From: Prevotella merdae
Lineage (GTDB): Bacteria > Bacteroidota > Bacteroidia > Bacteroidales > Bacteroidaceae
Assembly: GCF_900290275.1 (NCBI RefSeq)
Contig: NZ_LT985324.1
Location: 354,601-418,600 of the forward strand
Direction of reading: 5' to 3'
DNA: 64,000 nt
The translations under genes and the position numbers were made by a program. The first letter of the stretch is position 1. Every line of letters starts with the position of its first letter. Of this stretch, positions 7,234-15,332 are shown piece after piece. The notes beneath the pieces were generated by a model. That model had not been told where the DNA came from and did not search any database. It worked only from the letters and a program-made list of their open reading frames with translations.

Positions 7234-7521
7234 TTATCTTCTTGTTTTGCCAAACACATCGGAATGGGTACCCGTTGTTAGCATTAAGAGAGTCAATTCG
7301 TCATCATTCTGTTCCCAAATTAACAGCCAGTCTGGTTTTATATGCGCCTCCCATTCACCTTCATGGTTACCATGAAGAACATGTGGTTTGTATTCTGATG
7401 GTAGACTACCATTTTCTACCAATATTGCTATGGCTTTTCTTAGTTCTTCTATCGGATAGCCACGCTTTTTGCAAAGCTTTAAAGCCTTGTCAAATCTTTT
7501 GGTTGTACCAAACTTATACAT
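7234..7521 (-). CDS. YafQ/RelE-superfamily mRNA interferase toxin
   Basis: A 95-residue basic toxin. It shows the YafQ signature: KRFDKALKLCKKRGYP near the start, PHVLHGNHEGEWEAHIKPDW (about 46-65) and a C-terminal TTGTHSDVFGK with the conserved His. YafQ toxins cleave mRNA at the ribosome. Its ATG overlaps the stop of the upstream antitoxin gene by one base (TAATG), so translation is probably coupled. The pair appears intact. It ends close to palindrome copy 6. Confidence 0.88.
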   Translation of the reverse strand: MYKFGTTKRFDKALKLCKKRGYPIEELRKAIAILVENGSLPSEYKPHVLHGNHEGEWEAHIKPDWLLIWEQNDDELTLLMLTTGTHSDVFGKTRR

Positions 7522-7748
7522 TATTCTCCTAAAACAGTGTCAAACATTTCGTCAACAGAATTCCATTGGGTAACCCTACCTTTCGCCTTGTCCTCTTCGG
7601 CAAGTTCCAGACCAGTCTTCTTAGGTCTCATAATAGAAATAGAACTAACACCATTCATCATTTTGATGGCGTTTTTCAGCTTTGTCAACATAGTAGGGTC
7701 AGATACCGTTACCAAAAGCTGTGGCTCATTTATGATTGAGGTATTCAT
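7521..7748 (-). CDS. Antitoxin partner of the YafQ-like toxin
   Basis: A 75-residue protein encoded immediately upstream of, and overlapping, the toxin. The N-terminal part (LLVTVSDPTMLTKLKNAIKM) looks like a small DNA-binding or dimerisation segment. The C-terminal acidic tail (WNSVDEMFDTVLGE) is the likely toxin-wrapping segment. No clear RelB/DinJ similarity was seen, so the role comes from the gene pair. AAGGAG lies 5 bases before the ATG (plus 7,755-7,760), an unusually good ribosome site for this lineage. TACTTTTG on the minus strand (7,795-7,788) is the promoter candidate. Confidence 0.75.
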   Translation of the reverse strand: MNTSIINEPQLLVTVSDPTMLTKLKNAIKMMNGVSSISIMRPKKTGLELAEEDKAKGRVTQWNSVDEMFDTVLGE

Positions 7749-7905
7749 ACTTACTCCTTATTTAATGTATATATGGTTATTCATCAACAAAAGTACGTTT
7801 TATTCTTGAAACTACCAAGCAAAACCTATAAAACTTCTAAGGTCAAGGTTTTAACTATATATAAGTTTTAATGAGCTGCAACACTACAGATGCTGATTTA
7901 CATTC

Positions 7906-7975
7906 AAGGGTCTATACGCCACCTGTTCATCGTGGCATATAGACCCTTGTCGTTTCCCGTGAGGTGCGGGGGGAT
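7906..7975. repeat. 43-bp palindromic repeat, copy 7
   Basis: Core 7,906-7,948, identical to copy 3, with the right flank GTCGTTTCCCGTGAGGTGC followed by a G run and GATAT. It is the last copy and marks the junction between the TA island and the fimbrial locus. Confidence 0.88.
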
Positions 7976-7981
7976 ATGTTT

Positions 7982-8008
7982 GCTGGGCAACTTATACTCC
8001 TGCCCAGC
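7982..8008 (-). terminator. Hairpin at the end of the fimbrial operon
   Basis: GCTGGGCA and TGCCCAGC form a perfect 8-bp stem with an 11-base loop, 26 bases past the stop of the last fimbrial gene. There is no clear U tract, so termination is inferred from position. Confidence 0.4.
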
Positions 8009-8033
8009 TTAGGAGTTAAATAATCTGTATTTA

Positions 8034-9338
8034 TTATGGAACTTGATAATCACATGTAATAGACTGGAAGTCATAATTGAGGAATACTCTTCCATTATGT
8101 TCGTCGCTACCACTATAATCTTTAGTAATATCAGCAGTCCAACAATATCCACCTTCGGTTTTGCCACCATTCATGACTTTCTGGTCTTTTGACAAAATCA
8201 AGTCGATGTCTTTGGTTCTGCAACCCTCAAAGATACCTTTCTCTCCTGCTTTACCATATACTTTAGTAAGATTGCCTAAAACTACTTTTTGAAGCCTTGT
8301 ACAATCTAAAAAAGCTTTTTCCGCGATTTCTGTAACATCTGGGAGGGCTATGGATTTCAGCATTTTCCAGTACATAAATCCTCCTGAAGGAATCTTCTTA
8401 CATCCTATCAAAGTAAGGTTTATAGTCCCATAACTTGCTCCTGCAAGTCCGATATGTATTGCATCCAATGTTTCTTCATCCGCATCGGGAGCAAGCATGA
8501 GATTGATGTAAGTCTTGCCCGCATCCAATTCCTTCTTGACGTTTCCCACAATTTGATCGTAAGTGATACCTTCGTCAGCCAGCGAAACAACAGTAGCATC
8601 CAGAGCATAACTCTTAGCATTTTCTGTTGCTTGCGAGAATGTGTAAGTTGTCAATGCTGCTTCTCTATATTTCACTGTAACTTCGGAATTATTTTCAAAA
8701 GTACCATATAAATAGGCATTGCCCTTTTCATCCGAAGTAAGTGTATAATTTCCTTTCTGTTCCATATCGCTGCTGCCCGCAGGAGTGAAATCTTCGGTAT
8801 CAACTGTTATTTGCTCATTGGGTAGAGTTGCAATACGCAAACGTGAATATTTGCGTGTTGCCTCGGCAAAAGAAACGGTTATAGTCTCACCATTACCAGT
8901 GATTATAGCATTTCCCTCGATAAGTTCATCCGTTCCTGCCGCCTTACCTTTTTTCAACATTAATGAGGTGTTGGCCCATTTATAATTAGGGGCGTAATAT
9001 ACATGAGGTATATATGCAGGGTCTCCTTCCCGATAAACCAATTCACCACTTGTCAACTCCCAACTCTTGCCATTATATGTAAAGGTTGCACTGTGACTTC
9101 CATAAGAAGTGTTGTCTATCACCAAAAGTAGTTCATCTCCTTCTGCCCATGAAGTCTTGCCTTCATCAGGTGTACCAATAGCACGAGTCTGTGAATCTCC
9201 GAATGCAGGAAATTCACCTACAACCAACTGTACGTTGCTCTTGCCTGTTGTTGCGGTTGTTTCTTCTATATCACTTGTGCATGACGCCATTACTATAGTA
9301 ACGACTGCCAGCATGATGTATTGAAATATCTTTTTCAT
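8034..9338 (-). CDS. Fimbrillin-like lipoprotein with BspA-type leucine-rich tail
   Basis: 434 residues. A signal peptide with a lipobox (VMASCT, Cys near residue 20) predicts an outer-membrane lipoprotein. DSQTRAIG near 49-56 is the TR-containing segment usual in fimbrillin-family precursors, followed by TSWAEGDELLLVIDN as in the Mfa-like fold. The last about 150 residues hold BspA/LRR_5 repeats (LKSIALPDVTEIAEKAFLDC and LQKVVLGNLTKVYGKAG), adhesin-type modules. It is the last gene of the operon, 14 bases after the gene before it. A tip adhesin is plausible. Confidence 0.75.
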   Translation of the reverse strand: MKKIFQYIMLAVVTIVMASCTSDIEETTATTGKSNVQLVVGEFPAFGDSQTRAIGTPDEGKTSWAEGDELLLVIDNTSYGSHSATFTYNGKSWELTSGELVYREGDPAYIPHVYYAPNYKWANTSLMLKKGKAAGTDELIEGNAIITGNGETITVSFAEATRKYSRLRIATLPNEQITVDTEDFTPAGSSDMEQKGNYTLTSDEKGNAYLYGTFENNSEVTVKYREAALTTYTFSQATENAKSYALDATVVSLADEGITYDQIVGNVKKELDAGKTYINLMLAPDADEETLDAIHIGLAGASYGTINLTLIGCKKIPSGGFMYWKMLKSIALPDVTEIAEKAFLDCTRLQKVVLGNLTKVYGKAGEKGIFEGCRTKDIDLILSKDQKVMNGGKTEGGYCWTADITKDYSGSDEHNGRVFLNYDFQSITCDYQVP

Positions 9339-9352
9339 ATTCTTTCCTCCAA

Positions 9353-10255
9353 TTATTTGAGTTCTTCTTCGTTGTTACTGTCCCAACCTTTCAAATCATC
9401 TACGCTGATTCGGGTCAGTTCCACTTTGTCTTTTCCTATATCGAGTTTGTAGGTGTAGCGTTTACCCTCTTCAAAGTCAGTAGGCATCTTCATTTTAGCA
9501 TTAAAAATATTGTCGCCTATCATGAATCTCAAGAAGACTTCATCTTTAATGTATGAACCAGGGATAACAATTGCAGAAAACATACCATCGTCATGCTTAT
9601 AGGCTTTTACCCAAGCAGGATTACCTTTAGGTGTACTCATGACAAATTGCCCTCGGGCTTGGTCTCTACTAAAATCAACACTATTGTGCTTAGAATACAC
9701 TTGTGGTTCACTAATATCCATATTAGGATAATCTGCAGTTCCAACATGATATACTATTGTAACCAGCGACATGCGATGCTTCATAGGAATGGTTATTAAA
9801 TCGGACCAAGGAACATCGTACCAATATCCAGTTATGAGATCAGCGTTTTTCAATTTATCTTCGCTGCTTTGGTCTGTCTGTAAATCATACTGTAGATTAT
9901 TTTTCCCAAAATCCATGTCAGATGGATATACAGCCAAAATAGTATGTTGTTCGTATCCATTTAACCAACGGAAACTACCACTGCGGGACCAGGTTTCGCC
10001 ATTAAAAGAAAGAACAGTCGTACTACCAGGATCATAATCAGTAAATATACTTACTTTCAGTTTATCTTTGTCCTCCCAATTTTTACCATTTCCCAATGTA
10101 TTGACACGAGTCTGCATACCTCCAACAGAGAAAGTGGCATTGATTTCCTGCCCTTTCAGCGTTGGAGCCATATCTTCATTTTGCGTACATGCTGTAAAGC
10201 CCATAGCCATAAGAGCCATTACCGCATAGGAAATTCTTTGTTTTATCGTCTTCAT
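9353..10255 (-). CDS. Fimbrillin-family lipoprotein
   Basis: 300 residues. Signal peptide with lipobox GFTACT (Cys about 23). A GGMQTRVN segment follows, then WEDKDKLKVSIFTDY and a C-terminal EEGKRYTYKLDI, the pattern of Mfa-like fimbrillin/accessory subunits. It is probably processed near the TR by an outer protease before donor-strand assembly, as in known type V fimbriae. It lies between two other fimbrillin-type genes on the minus strand. Major shaft or accessory subunit cannot be told apart here. Confidence 0.75.
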   Translation of the reverse strand: MKTIKQRISYAVMALMAMGFTACTQNEDMAPTLKGQEINATFSVGGMQTRVNTLGNGKNWEDKDKLKVSIFTDYDPGSTTVLSFNGETWSRSGSFRWLNGYEQHTILAVYPSDMDFGKNNLQYDLQTDQSSEDKLKNADLITGYWYDVPWSDLITIPMKHRMSLVTIVYHVGTADYPNMDISEPQVYSKHNSVDFSRDQARGQFVMSTPKGNPAWVKAYKHDDGMFSAIVIPGSYIKDEVFLRFMIGDNIFNAKMKMPTDFEEGKRYTYKLDIGKDKVELTRISVDDLKGWDSNNEEELK

Positions 10256-10334
10256 AATCTTCAGTTTTTTATTGTTAGTGAGTTAGTGAGCGGCCAAGCT
10301 CACTAACCCTGTATTTCCTATTTTCAGTACCTTA

Positions 10335-11315
10335 TTATTCCATTTCTGCATCGAGAGATCCATTGTCTATGCCAATACCCCAACCCGTTATGCTTGCATT
10401 TCCTATTACTATACTATTATTTCTAACAGTGATAGTATAAGTATATTTTTTACCACCTTCGAATCCATTTGGTAGGGGTATCTTTGTTGTATAATTGTTA
10501 ATAGTATTTTCGTTATACAACACACTACAACTGATGGTCAATTCTTTGTTTTCGAACTGTTGCGGGAAGAGTATGAACTTGCAGACCCTGCGATCGGTCA
10601 AAAGACCTGTTACTGGTAAGGTTTTTAGGGAAGAAGTCCCTGTGACTTCTGTCGCACCTGTTTTTACATTTATCTTACCCTGTGTCTTTATCTTGTCCAA
10701 TGTTATACTTTGAAGATTATTCTTCCTGCTCTCAATACCTTCTCCTGCACTGACCGTAAATTCTATCATACTCATCTTGTGCTTAAAGCGATGATCTTTC
10801 TCTGGCAAGGATTCACCCACATTATTCAAGTCAGTGAAATTAACCATTGGCGATGCTTTGCTGGCTGTTGCTCCCGAGGCAAAGAGAAAATCGTTTGCTA
10901 ATAAGGTATTACTTGGATTGCTGTAATCAATAGCCCAATCATTTTTTAACCAACCATCCTCATCGAATTTGTCATTATTGGGGTCATCAATGTATGGATA
11001 ATACGCACTGAATGTCTGTTCCGCGTTATCTCTAAAATAAATAGGATTTGCCGAAACGAATTCACCATATCTGTCATATTCATACTTAACATTTGTTCCT
11101 TTTGTGTTTCCTGCGGAAGTGACATACACACCGATAGCGTCGCCAGTTGTCCATCTGTCGTTGTCTGCAGTTCCACGGGTTTTGATATTGTTGGAAATAT
11201 CCGCCTTTACTGTGGCTGCAACAGGACCATTGTTGCCGATACCGTCTTCTTCGTTAGCGCAAGCTGCAAACAGCAATGCTGCGGCAGCAATGTATAAGAA
11301 TCTAAATTTCTTCAT
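10335..11315 (-). CDS. Fimbrillin-family lipoprotein
   Basis: 326 residues with lipobox LFAACA (Cys about 19). The characteristic NIKTRGTADNDRWTTGDAIG, with a TR processing site followed by a GD-x-IGV motif, marks the fimbrillin family. Later come FKHKMSMIEFTVSAGEG and FEGGKKYTYTITV, near-universal in this fold. It is preceded and followed by related lipoprotein genes, so it is part of one fimbrial operon. The 80-base gap to the next gene is the largest in the set, but no terminator was seen. Confidence 0.8.
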   Translation of the reverse strand: MKKFRFLYIAAAALLFAACANEEDGIGNNGPVAATVKADISNNIKTRGTADNDRWTTGDAIGVYVTSAGNTKGTNVKYEYDRYGEFVSANPIYFRDNAEQTFSAYYPYIDDPNNDKFDEDGWLKNDWAIDYSNPSNTLLANDFLFASGATASKASPMVNFTDLNNVGESLPEKDHRFKHKMSMIEFTVSAGEGIESRKNNLQSITLDKIKTQGKINVKTGATEVTGTSSLKTLPVTGLLTDRRVCKFILFPQQFENKELTISCSVLYNENTINNYTTKIPLPNGFEGGKKYTYTITVRNNSIVIGNASITGWGIGIDNGSLDAEME

Positions 11316-11337
11316 ATCTCTTGTTATTTAAGAGTTG

Positions 11338-12231
11338 TTATTGTGCTATATGTTCATTATTGTCTCCTGCCATTATCCAAGGCTCAATGGTTCCAGAAAT
11401 ATCTACGGCAGAACGACTCAATTTTACTACTGTATAGTGGTATCTTTTGCCACCCTCAAGTTTTACAGGCATTGTCCATACGAAAGGAGCGTCGTAACCA
11501 TTGTTGAGGTCAAACTCTATCACTCGGCTTGCTTCTTCTGTAGGGAGCAGGATTGCCTCATACAGCTTGCCAGCTTCGGTAGTTTTCATCGTGATGTCCG
11601 CAGGAGTTTCTTCACCAGAGATAGTCCCATCCGCAAGATTGAAAGTGGCTTTGGTATTCTGACCTTTCACTGTCACAGTCATTTTCTTAAGGTCTTCTTG
11701 CGTGAGACCGTTACCTGGTTGAACTTCCAAAACAAGATTGCTTAACTTATGGTAGAACTTCAAGAATACCTGTGGCGTAGCTTTGTTGCAGCCTTCAGTC
11801 TTGGCATACATGAAGTCGATAGCTTCTTGTTTCCCTTGGTCTGTTACATCAAGTGCTACCTTGTAGTCATTGACAGTGGTCTGTGGATAGTAAGAATAGA
11901 AGTCCACATCTCCATCTATCGGGAAGAAAATAGTCTTACCTCCAGAAACAGGTGAAAAGCCTATACTTCCATTTGACTGATAGCAAACATTGTCAACACC
12001 CTCTTTGATTGCATCTGCCGAGAGAGGCTGTTTGGTACCTGTCATGAAGATACCGATCTTGTCACCATCAGCCCAGGCTACACCCGCAGCACGGGTGTTT
12101 ACGTTGATACCACCAGTAAACTGCACGGCTACCTTTTCGTTCTGGGTAGAAGGTGCGGTGTCTTCTGTACTGCATGAAACCATTGCACCAGCCAAGAGTG
12201 CAAGGGCGAAAAACTTAGTCATCTTTTTCAT
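11338..12231 (-). CDS. Fimbrillin-family lipoprotein, likely structural subunit
   Basis: 297 residues. Signal peptide with lipobox MVSCS (Cys about 20). INVNTRAAG then VAWADGDKIGIFM reproduce the TR site plus the GDKIG motif of fimbrillins; FYHKLSNLVLEVQPGNG and LEGGKRYHYTVVKLS complete the fold. As the first fimbrillin after the FimB/Mfa2-like anchor it is the best candidate for a major subunit, but that is inferred from order only. Confidence 0.82.
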   Translation of the reverse strand: MKKMTKFFALALLAGAMVSCSTEDTAPSTQNEKVAVQFTGGINVNTRAAGVAWADGDKIGIFMTGTKQPLSADAIKEGVDNVCYQSNGSIGFSPVSGGKTIFFPIDGDVDFYSYYPQTTVNDYKVALDVTDQGKQEAIDFMYAKTEGCNKATPQVFLKFYHKLSNLVLEVQPGNGLTQEDLKKMTVTVKGQNTKATFNLADGTISGEETPADITMKTTEAGKLYEAILLPTEEASRVIEFDLNNGYDAPFVWTMPVKLEGGKRYHYTVVKLSRSAVDISGTIEPWIMAGDNNEHIAQ

Positions 12232-12256
12232 ATTATCAATATTTTAAAAGTTATTA

Positions 12257-13150
12257 TTATTTTATTTCTACTTCATTGTTGAGGTTCGTCCAACCGTTGA
12301 TGGTAGCTTCCAGATTCATCTTTGGCTGCATCTGGTTGTAGTTGAGTCGCAACTCATACTTTCCTCCAACCTTCATCGCCGGAGTGGTGATGTCATACTC
12401 TTGCAAGATCCCGTTAGGCAGCAAGAGGCGGAGATAAACATGAGAGGCGGGGCTTCCCTGTATGGTCGGCATCAGCCGGATGACTTCTGATTTCAGGGTT
12501 GATTCCGTAGCCAGGATAGTAGGCATTTCCACTTCCGTTGGATCTATGCTCGGCAACCCATAGTCGCCATCACTATTCTTCTGTGTAGGGAACAGACACC
12601 AGGCACAGTCTAAAGCCTTGCCACTCATCTCTGTGCCTTTAGGTACATTCTCTATGATGATGGTCAGTTCGGCAAGCACGCTTTTGACAGGATTCCGCAC
12701 CACATAGTTGCCTTCCTTGTTGTCTATCTTCACATCGGCAACTCCGAAATAAGCATTGTCCTTCACATCCTTAGGATTGGTCAAGCCTATCTGGATATTG
12801 TTCCAATTAGTCAAAGCCCTGGTCTGGTCAGTGATGAAGAATGGCTCTATAAGATTGGTAATAGCCAATATCTGATAATGCCCTTCAGGAAGAGCGAAGC
12901 GTTGGCTTGCCACCTCCTGCGCACTGCCATAATGTTTTTCCTCAACTAAGGAACCGTCATCGGCATTGAATATCCAGAGTTTCACGTCCTTCACTTCCGT
13001 ACCTTGGTCGGTTTCATCTGCCCAAGTGAGCGATACTGACAAACCACCTTCTTCCTCACCATCATGAACATTATGGTCGCAACTTGCCAATAGGCATGGG
13101 ACGCATAACAGCACCCATAACCAAATATTAAATCTTCTTTTTGCTTTCAT
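12257..13150 (-). CDS. FimB/Mfa2-like fimbrial anchor lipoprotein
   Basis: 297 residues with lipobox LLASCD (Cys about 24). VSLTWADETDQGTEVKDVKL and LWIFNADDGSLV near the N-terminus, then ALPEGHYQILAITNL, match the FimB/Mfa2 (or DUF5119) type of anchor. There is no TR site, as expected for a subunit that stays lipid-anchored. Such proteins fix the fibre to the outer membrane and limit its length. It lies 25 bases upstream of the first fimbrillin gene and 20 bases downstream of the OmpA/DUF3575 gene. Confidence 0.75.
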   Translation of the reverse strand: MKAKRRFNIWLWVLLCVPCLLASCDHNVHDGEEEGGLSVSLTWADETDQGTEVKDVKLWIFNADDGSLVEEKHYGSAQEVASQRFALPEGHYQILAITNLIEPFFITDQTRALTNWNNIQIGLTNPKDVKDNAYFGVADVKIDNKEGNYVVRNPVKSVLAELTIIIENVPKGTEMSGKALDCAWCLFPTQKNSDGDYGLPSIDPTEVEMPTILATESTLKSEVIRLMPTIQGSPASHVYLRLLLPNGILQEYDITTPAMKVGGKYELRLNYNQMQPKMNLEATINGWTNLNNEVEIK

Positions 13151-13170
13151 TTTCTATCTTGTTTTATGGG

Positions 13171-14397
13171 TTACTGATGATTGTCTTTAGTCTCTACTCG
13201 GCGAGCCTTATCCGCATCTTGGGTGTCATCGCTACCATTTCCTATTGCAGTAATGCGATTAGCCTCTATGCCATTCTTCGCAAGCCAAGTTTTTACAGCT
13301 TCTGCACGCTGGCGAGATATGCGCTTGTTGACAGCCACGCTGCCTTTCGTGTCGCACCAGCCGGTCACCGTCACCTTCATGTCCGGATTCTCTTTCAATG
13401 TACGTAGGATATCATTCAGCTTTGACAGCTCGCTCTGCTTGATGGCGATACTGTTGAAAGCGAAGTAGACGACGGGGAATGTCACCTTGTGCTGTTCTGC
13501 CACGTCTTGCTCAGCAACCTTTGTCTCAGCCTTATCCACAGTTTCTTTCTGATTGACATTCTCCGAAGAAGTTGGTTCCTGTTGTAGAACCTCCTTTTGT
13601 GGAACTGATGGAGTTTCTACTACCTTGTTCTTCTTTTTTGAGAGGTTAATTCCTAATCTTACTCCACTTTCCCAAACAAAGTTGTTCTTATGCAGATGCT
13701 CAGGCATTCCGTCCATACGTTCGCCAGTAAGACGAGTCAAACCGGAATAGATGCCCAATTTCAGGCATGAGGTCAGTTGGTAGCCCACCTGCAAGTCTGC
13801 ACCATACCCCAAATGCCAGTTGGTTGAACTTTTCATCACCTTGGCATCATCGGCTATAGTATGGATATCAGCCTTGGTACTTACTGCATATATATGAGGT
13901 GAAACAGCCAAATCCCATCGGCTGTTAGCTGTTTGATGGAACAGTCCAAGGAGATGAACGTTCACTCTTGCCCCATATTGTCCCATTCTGACATGGCTTT
14001 TCAGATTGGCATATTCCCAACTGTCCATGCCTAAGACACCTGCCTTGTAAAGCACGCCGTCGCTACCCAACCAATAGTTACGTTCTACGCAACAGTCTTG
14101 TGCAGACAAGTTCATTTCTCCGTACTTGGCAGATAACTCTGCCGAGAAAATGGAGTTGAAACGATAGCCACCATATAAGCCAGCAGCCCAACCGAGGTAC
14201 GTCTTGTCATGTCCGAAACTTGAGAAAGTAGAGAAACCGAAAGGCATTCCACCCTCAATACCGATGTACCAGCCTTGCGAAATAGTCTTTCCATCTTCTT
14301 TTACTTCTGCTTTCGCAAAAGAAAATGGAAGAATAAATGCAAGTATTGCTACCAGCAACCGATTTTTTGTTGTCAAATAATTTACCATATCATTCAT
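13171..14397 (-). CDS. DUF3575 / OmpA-domain outer-membrane protein of the fimbrial operon
   Basis: About 408 residues from the ATG at 14,397 (a nearby ATG at 14,388 is possible; the in-frame TTG at 14,433 was rejected). A signal peptide ends near FSFAKA. The first about 230 residues form a barrel-like domain (GWYIGIEGGMPFGFSTF, LGWAAGLYGGYRFNSIFSAE), as in DUF3575 proteins that open fimbrial operons. The C-terminus is a peptidoglycan-binding OmpA domain (VTGWCDTKGSVAVNKRISRQ). The linker is Glu/Lys/Val rich. Probably a platform at the cell wall. Confidence 0.8.
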   Translation of the reverse strand: MNDMVNYLTTKNRLLVAILAFILPFSFAKAEVKEDGKTISQGWYIGIEGGMPFGFSTFSSFGHDKTYLGWAAGLYGGYRFNSIFSAELSAKYGEMNLSAQDCCVERNYWLGSDGVLYKAGVLGMDSWEYANLKSHVRMGQYGARVNVHLLGLFHQTANSRWDLAVSPHIYAVSTKADIHTIADDAKVMKSSTNWHLGYGADLQVGYQLTSCLKLGIYSGLTRLTGERMDGMPEHLHKNNFVWESGVRLGINLSKKKNKVVETPSVPQKEVLQQEPTSSENVNQKETVDKAETKVAEQDVAEQHKVTFPVVYFAFNSIAIKQSELSKLNDILRTLKENPDMKVTVTGWCDTKGSVAVNKRISRQRAEAVKTWLAKNGIEANRITAIGNGSDDTQDADKARRVETKDNHQ

Positions 14398-14484
14398 TTG
14401 TTTTTTATCGTAAAGGTAAGGATCTGTCTCCAATTACAAGACAGGTATCCACCATAAAGCTAATTCATCCATTCTAACCGAAAC

Positions 14485-14730
14485 TCACTCCAGGAAATAC
14501 AAGAGGTTTGTCAGGAAGATAAATATGGATGCCAACAGCAAATAGATATAAAAGCGTTCTCTCTTGATGAAGTCACGAAAGCTATAGCGAGCCTTCCAAT
14601 GATTCTCAAGATACATCCTGTACTCATGTATCATGGCATATCCCAAGATAATACCTAATATGAGTACAAACACCCCGATGATGATCAGGGCTAATTCTAT
14701 CCTTGGCATAGTTTCTATTATTTCCTTCAT
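14485..14730 (-). CDS. Small two-helix membrane protein
   Basis: 81 residues with two hydrophobic helices (about 11-31, LALIIIGVFVLILGIILGYA; about 57-77, YLLLASIFIFLTNLLYF) and a basic middle (HWKARYSFRDFIKRERF). No family recognised. It lies between the AraC-type regulator and the fimbrial operon, read in the same direction, with a strong hairpin separating it from the regulator. Confidence 0.6.
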   Translation of the reverse strand: MKEIIETMPRIELALIIIGVFVLILGIILGYAMIHEYRMYLENHWKARYSFRDFIKRERFYIYLLLASIFIFLTNLLYFLE

Positions 14731-14783
14731 GTTGCAAATATAGTGAATTTTTCCGAAAGAAGGTGCAGTTTTTCACTGTACAA

Positions 14784-14837
14784 GTGTCGCATTCCTACCA
14801 AAAAGGTGTCGCATTCGTAGGAATGCGACACCTTTTT
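14784..14837. terminator. Bidirectional terminator with competing upstream arm
   Basis: Arms AAAAAGGTGTCGCATTC (14,800-14,816) and GAATGCGACACCTTTTT (14,821-14,837) pair perfectly over 17 bp with a 4-base loop, flanked by A and T tracts on each side. A second copy of GTGTCGCATTCCTAC at 14,784-14,798 can pair with GTAGGAATGCGACAC (14,817-14,831) instead. The two pairings are mutually exclusive. Confidence 0.75.
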
Positions 14838-14897
14838 GACTATTTTTCGATAAAAATTTTGCTTTTTCTTTGGTATTTTACGAAAAAATGATTAGGC

Positions 14898-15332
14898 TCA
14901 ATTTGAATCATTTTGTGCTGTATATGTAGATTGGAAGTCTCTCCATTCGGTAGGAGAACAGCCTTCTTTTGTCTTGAAGATTCGGTAAAGATGAGTGCGA
15001 CAAGAGAATCCACACTCGGCTGAAATGATGTCGTTGCTATAATCTGGATATTCCAACATCATCTTCTTGGCTGCGTTGAAACGTATCTCGCTGAGCCATA
15101 TTCGGAAGTTAGAGTGCAGGCATTGGTCGAAGAACTGGCTCAGTTCGTTCTTTGAGATACAAAGCGTACGGGAAAGCGTCAGTATGTTTACATTACAGTC
15201 CTTATATCCTAAATTCGCACACCAGTCATCAAGACTCTTCTGGATGAAATCTCTGCGCTCGTCGGAAATTAGCTGTAAAGATTCTATACCACCTGTGGAA
15301 TTATACTGCTTGGCAGAATGTGCCCCCCCCAT
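14898..15332 (-). CDS. AraC-type DNA-binding half of a split regulator
   Basis: Read alone this is 144 residues starting at an ATG within the G run. The double helix-turn-helix of the AraC family is clear: ILTLSRTLCISKNELSQFFD (first) and NDIISAECGFSCRTHLYRIF then KEGCSPTEWRDF (second). It overlaps the membrane half by 32 bases in another frame. With 7 instead of 8 G the two would read as one protein of about 392 residues. Whether this half is made separately, for example by re-initiation, cannot be told. Confidence 0.75.
   Translation of the reverse strand: MGGAHSAKQYNSTGGIESLQLISDERRDFIQKSLDDWCANLGYKDCNVNILTLSRTLCISKNELSQFFDQCLHSNFRIWLSEIRFNAAKKMMLEYPDYSNDIISAECGFSCRTHLYRIFKTKEGCSPTEWRDFQSTYTAQNDSN

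Noticed and set aside
161..7948. Palindromic repeats as classical integron attC sites
   Set aside because: The RYYYAAC/GTTRRRY core sites are not seen and no integrase is in the window. Only the cassette-like layout is retained.
14398..14433. TTG start for the OmpA/DUF3575 protein
   Set aside because: The extension is polar and would spoil the signal peptide that begins shortly after the ATG at 14,397.
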